A stretch of 41,488 bases of DNA from Phycisphaerales bacterium. Lineage in GTDB: Bacteria; Planctomycetota; Phycisphaerae; Phycisphaerales; UBA1924. Under the pieces are notes generated by a model that saw only the letters and a list, made by a program, of their open reading frames with translations, made no database searches and was not told the origin of the DNA. The position numbers and the translations under genes were made by a program. Below, one piece after another: positions 19,225-28,774 of the stretch. Numbering within the stretch: the first letter of the stretch is position 1; every line of letters begins with the position of its first letter. The stretch covers positions 1 through 41,488 of the forward strand of contig JALWOY010000197.1 of NCBI GenBank assembly GCA_027083355.1, in the 5' to 3' direction.

Positions 19225-20625
19225 TCAGCGGCCACGCGACGACGCGTCGATCCTGACCGGGACGGTACCGGATGAGCCCGGCACAGACTCAGCCCCCCGG
19301 CCGGTCGCGGATTGTTCGTGCACAAAGAAAGGCTCATCCGCCGGCCCCAGCGGGCACAGATCGTCGTACCACGACGCCTTCGGGTCGTATTTCGCGAAAA
19401 ACGGCCGACGCACCAGGTCCGGCTCCCGGGCCTGCAGAAATTCGAGCACGAACACCTGTTCACGCCCGATGTCCGAAACACCGAGGATCAGACACTTGCC
19501 CGGGAAACACGACATGCTCGGCCCACGAACCGTCCGAGCCGTCCCTGGGATCTGCTGGTACGCGTTGCGGAAGATGTTCCAGCAACGGACCAGAGGCATC
19601 TGGAAATACCCCTTCGCCCCCGTGTCCCGCTCGACGAACATGTAGTACGGCACACACCCAAGCTGCGTACCCCGCGTCCACAGATCAACCCATACCCCCG
19701 CGTCGTCGTTCACATGACGGATCACCGGGCTCTGCATCCGGATCACCGCGCCGGCCGAGCGGATCCGGCTCACCGCGTGCCTCGCGATCGGCGTCGAAAG
19801 CTCCACGGCGTGCGAGAAATGCCCCATCAACGCGAGGTGCTTGCCCGCACCCACCACACGCTCGAACAGACGGAGCAGATCGTCCGCGTCCCGGTCGGTC
19901 ACATACCGCTGCGGCCAGTACGCGATGGATTTCGTCCCGATCCTGATCGTCCGCAGCGATTCGACCGAAAGCAACGGCTCGATATACCGTTCGAGCAGTT
20001 TCGTATTCATCACCATCGGGTCGCCGCCCGTCAGCAGCACGTCCGTCACACGCCTGTTGGCGCGCACATACCCGGCCAACCGATCCGCCTCCCGGCTGGC
20101 GAACTTCAGATCACCCTCCCCGATGAACTGCGCCCAGCGGAAACAGAACGTGCAATACGCGTGGCACGTCTGGCCCTGGCTCGGGAAAAACAGCACCGTC
20201 TCCCGGTACTTGTGCTGCATCCCCCGGACCGGCTCGCCGTCCAGCATCGGTACGTTGTGCGTCATCTGGCCCGCCGGGTGCGGGTTCAGCCGGGCACGGA
20301 TACGCGCGACCTCCGCCTCCAGCACCGCCCGATGTGCCGGGTCGGCCTCGGCACGCCCCATCAGATCGCGCACCCGGGTGTAATCTTCTTCCGCGAGCAT
20401 CCCACGCTGCGGGAATGTCAACTGGAACATCGGATCATCCGGCACCCGATCCCAGTCGATCAAAGATTCACAGACATATTCATTCGTCCTGAAGGGGAGC
20501 ACCAGCGACACCACGCGGACCGCCTCCCGCAGAGACGAATCCAACGCCCCCCACCACGGCATCGACTCCACGTTCGACCTCATGATCGCCCGGTACTTCG
20601 TGATGCTCGTCGCCCTCTGGATCAT
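19225..20625 (-). CDS. KamA-family radical SAM protein, substrate unknown
   Basis: 466 aa from the ATG at 20625, which has AGAAGGAG 6 bp upstream; the frame continues 5' without homology. The radical SAM cluster motif is CHAYCTFC (C154, C158, C161) and is followed by the SAM-binding LLTGGDPMV, both as in lysine 2,3-aminomutase. Unlike true aminomutases there is no PGGGGK motif for the PLP lysine; the corresponding C-terminal region reads GPSMSCFPGKCLILG, so PLP binding is uncertain. KamA enzymes shift an alpha-amino group to the beta carbon using SAM and PLP, but the substrate here cannot be assigned. Downstream, on the same strand, lie korA and korB, possibly a loose operon. Confidence 0.75.
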   Translation of the reverse strand: MIQRATSITKYRAIMRSNVESMPWWGALDSSLREAVRVVSLVLPFRTNEYVCESLIDWDRVPDDPMFQLTFPQRGMLAEEDYTRVRDLMGRAEADPAHRAVLEAEVARIRARLNPHPAGQMTHNVPMLDGEPVRGMQHKYRETVLFFPSQGQTCHAYCTFCFRWAQFIGEGDLKFASREADRLAGYVRANRRVTDVLLTGGDPMVMNTKLLERYIEPLLSVESLRTIRIGTKSIAYWPQRYVTDRDADDLLRLFERVVGAGKHLALMGHFSHAVELSTPIARHAVSRIRSAGAVIRMQSPVIRHVNDDAGVWVDLWTRGTQLGCVPYYMFVERDTGAKGYFQMPLVRCWNIFRNAYQQIPGTARTVRGPSMSCFPGKCLILGVSDIGREQVFVLEFLQAREPDLVRRPFFAKYDPKASWYDDLCPLGPADEPFFVHEQSATGRGAESVPGSSGTVPVRIDASSRGR

Positions 20626-20820
20626 CCATTCTCCTTCTGCCGTGGCCTCCCCGAGCCCGATGCGGCGAATCGGGCCGAGAAAAATATCCTGACACGTGAG
20701 CGGTGGTCGCCCCCGGCCTTTCGTTCGATCGCGGCCCGATGATCGGCCAGCCGCTCGACGCCGTGCTCTCTCTCCCACCCATGCCCCGATACAAGGCATG
20801 ATGCCCTGCCGATCGGGGCG

Positions 20821-20869
20821 AAAACCCCATCGTCGCGGGCCCTCCGATCTCCACCGGCCCGTGGGTTTT
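20821..20869. other. Long hairpin between the KamA-like and TIM-barrel genes
   Basis: The outer arms are AAAACCC (20821-20827) and GGGTTTT (20863-20869). The inner arms are CGGGCC (20836-20841) and GGCCCG (20856-20861), with a bulge. T follows on both strands, so it could stop transcription either way. It lies in the 383-bp divergent gap 20626-21008, which otherwise has an AT-rich stretch at 20885-20960 that is a likely promoter zone. Confidence 0.4.
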
Positions 20870-21008
20870 CTCTCGGTTCAGCATACCACAAATCGGCTCG
20901 TGATTCAATTCTTCCCAGCCTGTTTATTCATGTGTTGTTCGCATGTATCGTACAGGCCGCCACGCCTTGTAGACTGTTCCCGACGCAACAGCCGAGGAGG
21001 GGCGATCC

Positions 21009-21971
21009 ATGCTCGACACCCAATGCCGGACGTATTCACGTCGATCGATCATCGCCGCCGGAATCGTGGGAGGGCTTGCCGGCGGAGCCGCGATCATGTT
21101 CCCCACCCCGGCAATCGCCGCCCCGCTCCGCCAGAAAAGGAAAACGCCATTGTTCAACATCTCACTGGCCGAGTGGTCGCTGCACCGGGCCATCCGCGCC
21201 GGCGATCTCGATCACCTCGACTTCGCACGGGTGACACGCGAAAAGTACGGCCTGGACGCAGCGGAATATGTCTCCGGCTTCTTCAAGGACAAGGACGGGC
21301 CGTACATCGCCGAGATGAAAAAACGGGCCGACGACCACGGCGTGACGAGCCGGCTGATCATGGTCGACGGCGAAGGTGCGATCGGCCACCCCGACCCGGC
21401 CGAGCGGGCCAAGACCGTCGAAAACCACCGAAAATGGCTGCACGCCGCCAAGGAACTGGGCTGCGCCTCGATCCGTGTCAACGCCCAGAGCGAGGGCGGA
21501 TATCAAGAACAGCAAAGGCTCGCCGCCGACGGCCTCGCCCGGCTCGTCGCCCTCGCCGATCCGATGGGGCTGAACGTGCTCGTGGAAAACCACGGCGGGC
21601 TTTCCTCGAACGGGGCCTGGCTCGCGGGGGTCATGAAGCTGGTCGATCACCCGCGCTGCGGGACACTGCCCGATTTCGGCAACTTCTGTTTCGACTGGAG
21701 CCGAGCGGACGACCCCGACGCGTGGTACGACCGTTACAAGGGTGTCGCGGAAATGATGCCCTACGCCAAAGCGGTCAGCGCCAAGTCACGCGAGTTCAAC
21801 GACGCGGGCGACGAGGTGCAGACCGATTACCGCCGGATGATGAAGATCGTGCTCGACGCGGGCTACCACGACTACATCGGCATCGAGTGGGAAGGCGCCA
21901 GCATGAGTGAGCACGACGGGATCATGGCGACGAAACGACTGCTGTTGAAAATCCGGGATGAAATGAGTTGA
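21009..21971 (+). CDS. Exported TIM-barrel sugar isomerase/epimerase-like protein
   Basis: 320 aa. A twin-arginine-type signal is seen at the N-terminus ([20 protein letters not shown], cleavage near residue 40). The remainder is an AP-endonuclease-2-type TIM barrel as in xylose isomerase-like and hydroxypyruvate isomerase-like proteins. Likely metal-ligand segments are [19 protein letters not shown] and the terminal [11 protein letters not shown] 21009 has GAGGAGGGG 8 bp upstream. Planctomycetes carry many such exported barrels, often in polysaccharide or inositol breakdown, but the substrate here is unknown and no such genes adjoin. Confidence 0.78.
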   Translation: MLDTQCRTYSRRSIIAAGIVGGLAGGAAIMFPTPAIAAPLRQKRKTPLFNISLAEWSLHRAIRAGDLDHLDFARVTREKYGLDAAEYVSGFFKDKDGPYIAEMKKRADDHGVTSRLIMVDGEGAIGHPDPAERAKTVENHRKWLHAAKELGCASIRVNAQSEGGYQEQQRLAADGLARLVALADPMGLNVLVENHGGLSSNGAWLAGVMKLVDHPRCGTLPDFGNFCFDWSRADDPDAWYDRYKGVAEMMPYAKAVSAKSREFNDAGDEVQTDYRRMMKIVLDAGYHDYIGIEWEGASMSEHDGIMATKRLLLKIRDEMS

Positions 21972-22222
21972 GCCGCTTACTCCCACGAAATCCGGACAAG
22001 GAAAGAACGTCGATCAAGAAAAAGACCCGCACCTCGCACCCGGACTGGCCAACACGCACGACTTTTTCTTGGAATTCGAATCAAACAGAATCGACTCCGC
22101 GGCCCTCCGCGACCTCAGCGGTGAATTCTGAAACTACACGCCACGATCTCCACGAAAAAAACACGTCCGTGAAATGACCGTGATTCGTATGAAGTCGATG
22201 GAATCGGGGGCAAGGGGGTTGC

Positions 22223-22256
22223 AAAAACACAACCACCCTCCGATCGGAGGGTGGTT
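22223..22256 (-). terminator. Terminator of the 16S rRNA unit
   Basis: AACCACCCTCCGA/TCGGAGGGTGGTT (22231-22256) is a perfect 26-bp palindrome. On the minus strand it is followed by GTGTTTTTG, so it ends transcripts coming from the 16S gene. The 259 bases from 21972 to 22230 hold nothing else recognisable. Confidence 0.88.
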
Positions 22257-22263
22257 CGTGAGC

Positions 22264-22288
22264 CCTTGGCAGATGAACAGTTGGGTCC
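22264..22288 (-). other. 16S precursor processing stem, trailer half
   Basis: This 25-nt segment is complementary to 24292-24316 in the leader: 22 Watson-Crick pairs, one G-U and two A-C mismatches. Such a stem closes a loop around the 16S precursor and is the usual RNase III target. Confidence 0.85.
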
Positions 22289-22456
22289 AGCCTTTGCCGT
22301 GCGTCGCCGCACGGCTATCCGCCGACGACCGTTTCTCGCGAGAAAAACGGGCGTCCGTGGCGGGCGAGAACGAGTTCACTCGCCGGGTGCAGATCTCTCT
22401 GCGGCCCTGTGGTTATCTCCTTCGCGGAGCCAGGGCCATCCCGGTCTAAGGAAATC

Positions 22457-23936
<1,480 letters not shown>

Positions 23937-24067
23937 TTTTCGTCGACCGACGCACCTCGCGATGCGACGGATCGTGTCAATGAAGCGATCCGACTTGCCC
24001 CCGCAGCGGCCTCTCGTCGAGGGCACTGCGGGATCGGTCTGCCCCGGAATGAATCAATCCCGGGACA

Positions 24068-24122
24068 ACACCACAAAAGACCGAAGCCCTTGTGGTGTGC
24101 ATTTCTGGCTGTTCAAAGATCT
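24068..24122 (-). promoter_or_regulatory. boxA-like antitermination site and leader hairpin of 16S
   Basis: On the minus strand AGATCTTTGAACA (24110-24122) resembles rrn boxA (TGCTCTTTAACA). It is followed by a hairpin ACACCACAA...TTGTGGTGT (24068-24098). The order and position, in the leader before 16S, fit Nus-type antitermination. The rest of 23937-24292 shows nothing further. Confidence 0.5.
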
Positions 24123-24291
24123 TCCGACGAACAACCCGGCATCGCTGCCGGACCGCCCGCCGGGGGCTGATCTTGCACGAGAACGCCAGACGCCGGGGGG
24201 AAGTGACCCCCAACGGCCTCTTGATCGGAAACATCCGGCCCGGGCAGGGCCTCGGTCATGCACCGATGATGTCTCCGCACGTTCTCGCGGT

Positions 24292-24316
24292 GGACCCAAC
24301 TGTTCACTTGTCAAGG
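24292..24316 (-). other. 16S precursor processing stem, leader half
   Basis: This pairs with 22264-22288 across the whole 16S gene, forming a 25-bp helix (core GGACCCAACTGTTCA on the plus strand). It lies about 90 nt downstream of the predicted transcription start. Confidence 0.85.
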
Positions 24317-24412
24317 TGCTCGACCGGCACGGCCTCTCGCCTGATGCCGGTCCGTCTCCGGGTGCGTTGACGCCTCCAGAGACGAAGCGAGCCGCGTTCA
24401 GCGGCAAGGGAG

Positions 24413-24440
24413 AGAATAGCGCGCACCCGTTCATGGTCAA
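24413..24440 (-). promoter_or_regulatory. Sigma-70-type promoter of 16S rRNA
   Basis: On the minus strand -35 TTGACC (24435-24440) and -10 TATTCT (24413-24418) are 16 bp apart. An A/T-rich UP-like stretch (GAAAAATTGAAGGAGAATGA) lies upstream at about 24470-24490. The leader to 16S would be about 470 nt. Confidence 0.65.
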
Positions 24441-24526
24441 GTCTCTTCACCAAGAAAGTGTGTCGTTTTTCTCATTCTCCTTCAATTTTTCACCCGCCCC
24501 GGCCGACCGCGGACCGCCCGCCCCGT

Positions 24527-25414
24527 TCACCCCACGCCGACGGGTCGAAACCGCCGCAACACCAACCAGAAACAGGGGGGATCGCCCGCCCCCCGCTCGC
24601 CCAAACACGACCGAATCGCCCGGAAACACGCCGACGCCGTCGCACCCGTCGTCCGCACGTCATCGACCAGCACGACATGCCCGGCCCGAGGCGGGCGACG
24701 TCCACCACGCACACGGATCGTCCCGGCGACATTCCTCGCCCGGGCCGCCGCCGACAGACCCGCCTGATGAGGGGTGTGCCGGCGTTCGAGCAACCGGACG
24801 GGTACCGTGCCCATAGCCTTGGCCACCCGTTCCGCCAGGATCATCGTGTGGTCCAACCCGCCGTTCATGAGCCGACGCCGGGTCGTCGTCGGGACCGGCA
24901 CCACCATCACTCCCCCGCCCCGGACCCCGCACGCACCCAGGCGATCGGCCGCACGCTCGGCGAGCAACCGACCCAACGCCCGCCCCGCACCCCGATCCCG
25001 GTGGTATTTACAGGCCATGATCGCCCGGCGGAGGTCGCCGTCGTACACGCCGAGCCTGACCGTCTGCGTCCAGGCCAACCGCTTGCCGCGGCAGTTTGCA
25101 CACCCCGAGCCGTCCGATTCGCCGGGGCCGACCGGCCCGCCGCACCGGGAACAGATCCGATCCACAGGGTCCGGCTCCCAGCCCTTCAGATCCACACCCC
25201 CACCCCCGCCGAGCAGCGCCGCTTCGAGCGCAGCCCAGAACCCGAGCGGGTATCCCTGCCGGGAAACGTTTTCAGGATCGATTCCACCCCGCAGGGGGGA
25301 CATGCTCGTGTCTTCTGCCGCGGGAACACCCGCGGGCCCAAGGTCGATGACGACCGGGCCGTCCTGCAACGGGCCGGGGGGCCACTTGAATGGTCGGCCT
25401 TGGGCGCCCGGCAC
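24527..25414 (-). CDS. comF: ComF-family amidophosphoribosyltransferase-like protein
   Basis: 295 aa from a GTG at 25414, three bases after the mcsB stop codon. An ATG at 25303 is an alternative, since homology begins later. A zinc-finger-like pair CSRCGG...CANCRG is followed by YDGDLRRAIMACKYHRD, VVPVPTTTRRRLMNGGLDH, and the PRPP-binding loop HVVLVDDVRTTGATA near the C-terminus. ComF is needed for DNA uptake during transformation in Gram-positive and some Gram-negative bacteria; elsewhere its role is unclear. No other competence gene is here. It is the last gene of mcsA-mcsB-comF; the 16S promoter is about 90 bp downstream. Confidence 0.87.
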   Translation of the reverse strand: MPGAQGRPFKWPPGPLQDGPVVIDLGPAGVPAAEDTSMSPLRGGIDPENVSRQGYPLGFWAALEAALLGGGGGVDLKGWEPDPVDRICSRCGGPVGPGESDGSGCANCRGKRLAWTQTVRLGVYDGDLRRAIMACKYHRDRGAGRALGRLLAERAADRLGACGVRGGGVMVVPVPTTTRRRLMNGGLDHTMILAERVAKAMGTVPVRLLERRHTPHQAGLSAAARARNVAGTIRVRGGRRPPRAGHVVLVDDVRTTGATASACFRAIRSCLGERGAGDPPCFWLVLRRFRPVGVG

Positions 25415-25417
25415 GGC

Positions 25418-26542
25418 CTACTCGCCCCCGCCGGCCAGCGCCTCTCTGACAAGATCCGCCCTCGCGGCGTGCCGCTCGGCCGGCCCTGCCGGCCGGATCT
25501 GCTCCAGATGCGCGTTCTGGATCATCAACAGCAGCCGCCCCACGGCTTCGAGCTCCACATCGTCGATCAGCCGAAGCGTCACCCCGAGCCGCACGCGGCT
25601 GAGAAGGTTCATCGCTTCTTCGACCGACAGGAGCCTCGCAGAGCGCAGCGTGCCGAGCGCCCGGAAGATCTCGTCCTCGGCCCGTCGCCGACGTTTCCCG
25701 AGCAGGATGTCGCGTGCCCCCCGCTCATACTCGACCACCCGGGGCACGACCTCGTCCTGCATCTCTTCAAGCAGCTGCTGCTCGGTCCGGCCCAGCGTCA
25801 CCTGGTTGCTCAGTTGGAAGAAATCGCCAACGGCCTCGGAACCCTCGCCGTAGAACCCACGCACGGCCAACCCCATGTCGTCGGCGGCGTTCTTCACCTT
25901 CTCGAACTCACCCGTCATCACCAGCCCCGGCAGGTGCAGCATCACGCTGAAACGGGCGCCCGTCCCCACGTTCGTCGGGCAGGCCGTCAGATAACCGAAC
26001 CGCGGGCTGTAGGCGTATTCGATCCCGGCCTCGATCGCGTCGTCGGTGCGGTCGGCGATGCGGTATGCCTCGGACAGATCGAGACCCGACCTGATGACCT
26101 GGATGCGGAGATGATCCTCCTCGTTGACCGAGATCGCGATCTGCTCATCGGGCAACCCCACCGCGACCGCCCTCGGCTCACCCGACGAGCCACTCCCGTT
26201 CGAGAGCCTCCCCTTCGCGTGCGGCCGGCTGATCAGCTGCCGCTCGACGAGCAGATTCCGCTCGGCCTTGGACGCGGTATGCAGATCGATCCACATCAGC
26301 CGCGGGGCGATGCGGGCGGATTCGATCTGACGCCGGCACAGCCGGAGGATCTGTTCCCGGGCCGTGCGGTCCGCCTTGGGCATGAACGGGAACCCCGCCA
26401 GATTCCTCGCGAGCCGGACGCGCGACGACATCACCACGTCGCTCGAACCGCCCGCCCCGCGAAGCCATTCCGTGCGGTTGGCGCACAGGTCCTGGGGTCT
26501 CGTGCCGGCACTCTGATCCGGGATATCGTCGCCGGGCTTCAA
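25418..26542 (-). CDS. mcsB: Protein arginine kinase McsB
   Basis: 374 aa. The start is TTG at 26542, whose last two bases overlap the mcsA TGA, so the two are translationally coupled. Guanidino-kinase features: SSRVRLARNLAGFPF for ATP binding, ISVNEEDHLRIQVI, the catalytic loop ACPTNVGTG with the conserved Cys (C188), and EVVPRVVEYERGARDILL near the end. McsB phosphorylates arginines on proteins, marking them for ClpCP degradation in Gram-positive bacteria, and is activated by McsA. The usual repressor CtsR and clpC are not adjacent. Presence in a planctomycete agrees with known spread of the pair. Confidence 0.95.
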   Translation of the reverse strand: MKPGDDIPDQSAGTRPQDLCANRTEWLRGAGGSSDVVMSSRVRLARNLAGFPFMPKADRTAREQILRLCRRQIESARIAPRLMWIDLHTASKAERNLLVERQLISRPHAKGRLSNGSGSSGEPRAVAVGLPDEQIAISVNEEDHLRIQVIRSGLDLSEAYRIADRTDDAIEAGIEYAYSPRFGYLTACPTNVGTGARFSVMLHLPGLVMTGEFEKVKNAADDMGLAVRGFYGEGSEAVGDFFQLSNQVTLGRTEQQLLEEMQDEVVPRVVEYERGARDILLGKRRRRAEDEIFRALGTLRSARLLSVEEAMNLLSRVRLGVTLRLIDDVELEAVGRLLLMIQNAHLEQIRPAGPAERHAARADLVREALAGGGE

Positions 26543-27093
26543 GGCTCATCCTCCCGGCCTGCCTCCGGATCCGACAAGTGGTACAACTCGTCGCGGATCC
26601 TGGCCGCCTTCTCATACGCCTCCGCCCGCACCGCTTCGTCGAGCGCACGCCGGAGCGCCTCGATCCGCTCGGCGAGCGAAGGCCCTTCATCGATATCGTG
26701 CCCGGCCCGGCGCATCCGGCTGCTCGAAAGCGCCCGCCGGGGGACCTTGCCCCGATGCTGGATGCCGCCCTCGTGCGCACGCTCCAACAGCGGAATGAGC
26801 CGATGCTCGAACGCCTCGTAGCACCCGGCGCACCCCATCAGCCCGCTCCTACGGAACTCGGCGAAAGTCAGCCCGCAGTGCTCGCATCGCAGCGAGGCAG
26901 CCCTCGCCGCGCCCTGCACCGGGGCGAACAGGACACCCGGCGTGATCAGCCCGCTGATCACCCCCCCGTTGGCCGCGGAGACGCCCAACTCCTGTGCGCA
27001 CTGCTCGCAGAGATGCGTCTCGTGGACCTGGCCACCGCTGACGCCCGTGTCATGCACGGTCGCCTCACGCTCTCCGCAGCGATCACACAGCAT
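26539..27093 (-). CDS. mcsA: McsA, zinc-finger activator of McsB with UVR domain
   Basis: 184 aa. I chose the ATG at 27093, preceded by GGAGG 5 bp upstream; the frame extends to 27126. Four CxxC pairs (CDRC, CEQC, CEHC, CAGC) form two zinc-binding modules in the first 100 residues. A coiled UVR motif follows near the C-terminus (LRRALDEAVRAEAYEKAARI), as in UvrB and UvrC. McsA binds and activates the kinase encoded next. It is the first gene of the coupled mcsA-mcsB-comF set; rpmB ends 106 bp upstream. Confidence 0.93.
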   Translation of the reverse strand: MLCDRCGEREATVHDTGVSGGQVHETHLCEQCAQELGVSAANGGVISGLITPGVLFAPVQGAARAASLRCEHCGLTFAEFRRSGLMGCAGCYEAFEHRLIPLLERAHEGGIQHRGKVPRRALSSSRMRRAGHDIDEGPSLAERIEALRRALDEAVRAEAYEKAARIRDELYHLSDPEAGREDEP

Positions 27094-27199
27094 CGGCACC
27101 TCCGGCGTCCCCGCCCGACCAGACACGTATCGGCTTCATCTTATTGTAGAGACGCCGCGACCCGAACGGGGTTCGCGCCAAGAAGAGACAACCGGCGCT

Positions 27200-27484
27200 T
27201 CAGCCCTGCTTCTGCTGACGGGTATAGCCGTATTTGCGCTTCAGCGGCTTGACGACAAGACCGCTGCGGATCGCCCGAGTCGAGACCTTGATCCGCTTGG
27301 TCGTCTTGTTGCCCTTCGCGTCCTCGATCACGGCGTTGACCTTCTGCAGATTCGGCTTGAAGGTCCGGCGGGTGATCCCGGTGGGCTTGAGGCCGAAACC
27401 GCCCTTGGTGATCTTCTGACCACGCCAGGCGCGGCGCTTGCCGAAGGTCGTTTTCTTCCCTGTGAAATAGCAGACGTTTGGCAT
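27200..27484 (-). CDS. rpmB: 50S ribosomal protein L28
   Basis: 94 aa from the ATG at 27484, preceded by GAGGTG. It starts MPNVCYFTGKKTTFGKRR, the L28 signature, and keeps RTFKPNLQKV in the middle. It is rich in Lys and Arg throughout. L28 binds 23S rRNA near the E site. It is not beside rpmG (L33), its common partner. It may be cotranscribed with the upstream degT gene (89-bp gap) or have its own promoter. Confidence 0.95.
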   Translation of the reverse strand: MPNVCYFTGKKTTFGKRRAWRGQKITKGGFGLKPTGITRRTFKPNLQKVNAVIEDAKGNKTTKRIKVSTRAIRSGLVVKPLKRKYGYTRQQKQG

Positions 27485-27573
27485 GTGTTCACCTCGTGGC
27501 ACACCGATCCCGGGCCGCAAGCATAGGCCCCCAACCGCCCCCCGTCATCCCGACCGGGCGCGGAAATCCATAC

Positions 27574-28728
27574 TCACCGCCGCGAAAACGTGTTCCGGTC
27601 GAGCAGCAACTCGATCGTCTGGGCCACGAGATCGATCTCACGCTCGGTCAGCTGCCCGTGGAAAGGCAGGGCGATGGTCCGACTCGAGATCGACTCGGCG
27701 ATCGGGAACATCCCCGGGTGGGTCCCCAGACGCTCGCGGATGAACGGCATCAGGTGAATACACGGGAAATAGTCCGCGGCCCCGATCTCGTGCGTCTTGA
27801 GGCCCCGGATGATCTCGTCTCGCTCCTCCCGGCCGTAATCCACCCCGAGACGGGGGACGAACACGAACCACGACATCTCGGTGTCGCGGTCGACCGTCGG
27901 GAGCACGAGGTCCGTAATGGCGCTGAGGCGGGCGATGTAGCGCGACGCGACCATGGCACGCCGTTCGAGGATGATCTCGAGACGACGCATCTGCCCCACC
28001 CCGACGGCGGCCTGCAGCTCGCTGAGACGGAAGTTGTACCCGAGGCGTTCGTGCCCCAGCCAACGCTGCGCCCCCGTGGGATCAACCGGGCGACCCTGAT
28101 TGCGGATGGACCGGCACAGGGACGCGAGGCGATCGTCCGCGGTGACGATCATGCCCCCCTCCCCAGTCGTGATCTGCTTGTTGGGGTAAAACCCGAAGAC
28201 CCCCGCGATGCCGAACGAGCCGGCGGGACGGCCCCGGTGCCGGGTGCCGAGCGCCTCGCAGCTATCCTCGATCATCAGCAGCCCGTGCCGGGCGGCGATC
28301 GCCGCGTAGGTATCCATGTGCATCGGGTTGCCGAAGGTCTCGACGGCCAGAATCGCCCGTGTCCGCGGCGTGATCGCCCGCTCGACCAGGGCCGGGTCCA
28401 TGTTCAGGCTCACCGGCTCGATGTCCACGAAAACGGGCCTCGCCCCCGCGTGCAGGATGACGTTCGTCGAGGCCACGAACGAGAACGGGGTCGTGATCAC
28501 CTCGTCGCCCGGCCCGATCCCGAGGGCTGTCAGCACACTGAACAGGCCCGCGGTGCCGGAGCTGACGGCAATGGCGTGCGGCAAGCCCACCCGCGCCGCA
28601 ACGAGAGACTCGAACTCCTCGATCATCGGGCCCATCGCCAGACGCTCGTTGCGGACGGCTTCACACACGAGGCGTTCCTCGAGTGTCGAAAGATCGGGCC
28701 TGCTCAATGGGATTTCGAGACCGTCCAT
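27574..28728 (-). CDS. DegT/DnrJ/EryC1/StrS-type sugar aminotransferase
   Basis: 384 aa from the ATG at 28728, which has GGGAG 7 bp upstream. Motifs of this PLP fold-type I family: AVSSGTAGL for phosphate binding, ITTPFSFVASTN, DIEPVSLNMD, IEDSCEALG containing the PLP-ring aspartate, and FGFYPNKQITTGEGGM with the Schiff-base lysine. The C-terminal part has SWFVFVPRL and FIRERLG. These enzymes transaminate keto-sugar nucleotides for surface glycans or glycosylated metabolites. No sugar-nucleotide genes lie nearby, so the product is unknown. It starts 46 bp past dnaA on the same strand, probably cotranscribed. Confidence 0.9.
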   Translation of the reverse strand: MDGLEIPLSRPDLSTLEERLVCEAVRNERLAMGPMIEEFESLVAARVGLPHAIAVSSGTAGLFSVLTALGIGPGDEVITTPFSFVASTNVILHAGARPVFVDIEPVSLNMDPALVERAITPRTRAILAVETFGNPMHMDTYAAIAARHGLLMIEDSCEALGTRHRGRPAGSFGIAGVFGFYPNKQITTGEGGMIVTADDRLASLCRSIRNQGRPVDPTGAQRWLGHERLGYNFRLSELQAAVGVGQMRRLEIILERRAMVASRYIARLSAITDLVLPTVDRDTEMSWFVFVPRLGVDYGREERDEIIRGLKTHEIGAADYFPCIHLMPFIRERLGTHPGMFPIAESISSRTIALPFHGQLTEREIDLVAQTIELLLDRNTFSRR

Positions 28729-28774
28729 CGTGGCTCCCGAGGCGGGGGTCTCCCCTGACACGGCAGCATAGCCG

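Noticed and set aside
24310-24315. TTGACA within the 16S leader stem as a second -35 box
   Set aside because: No -10 box at a suitable distance; the bases are explained by the processing stem.
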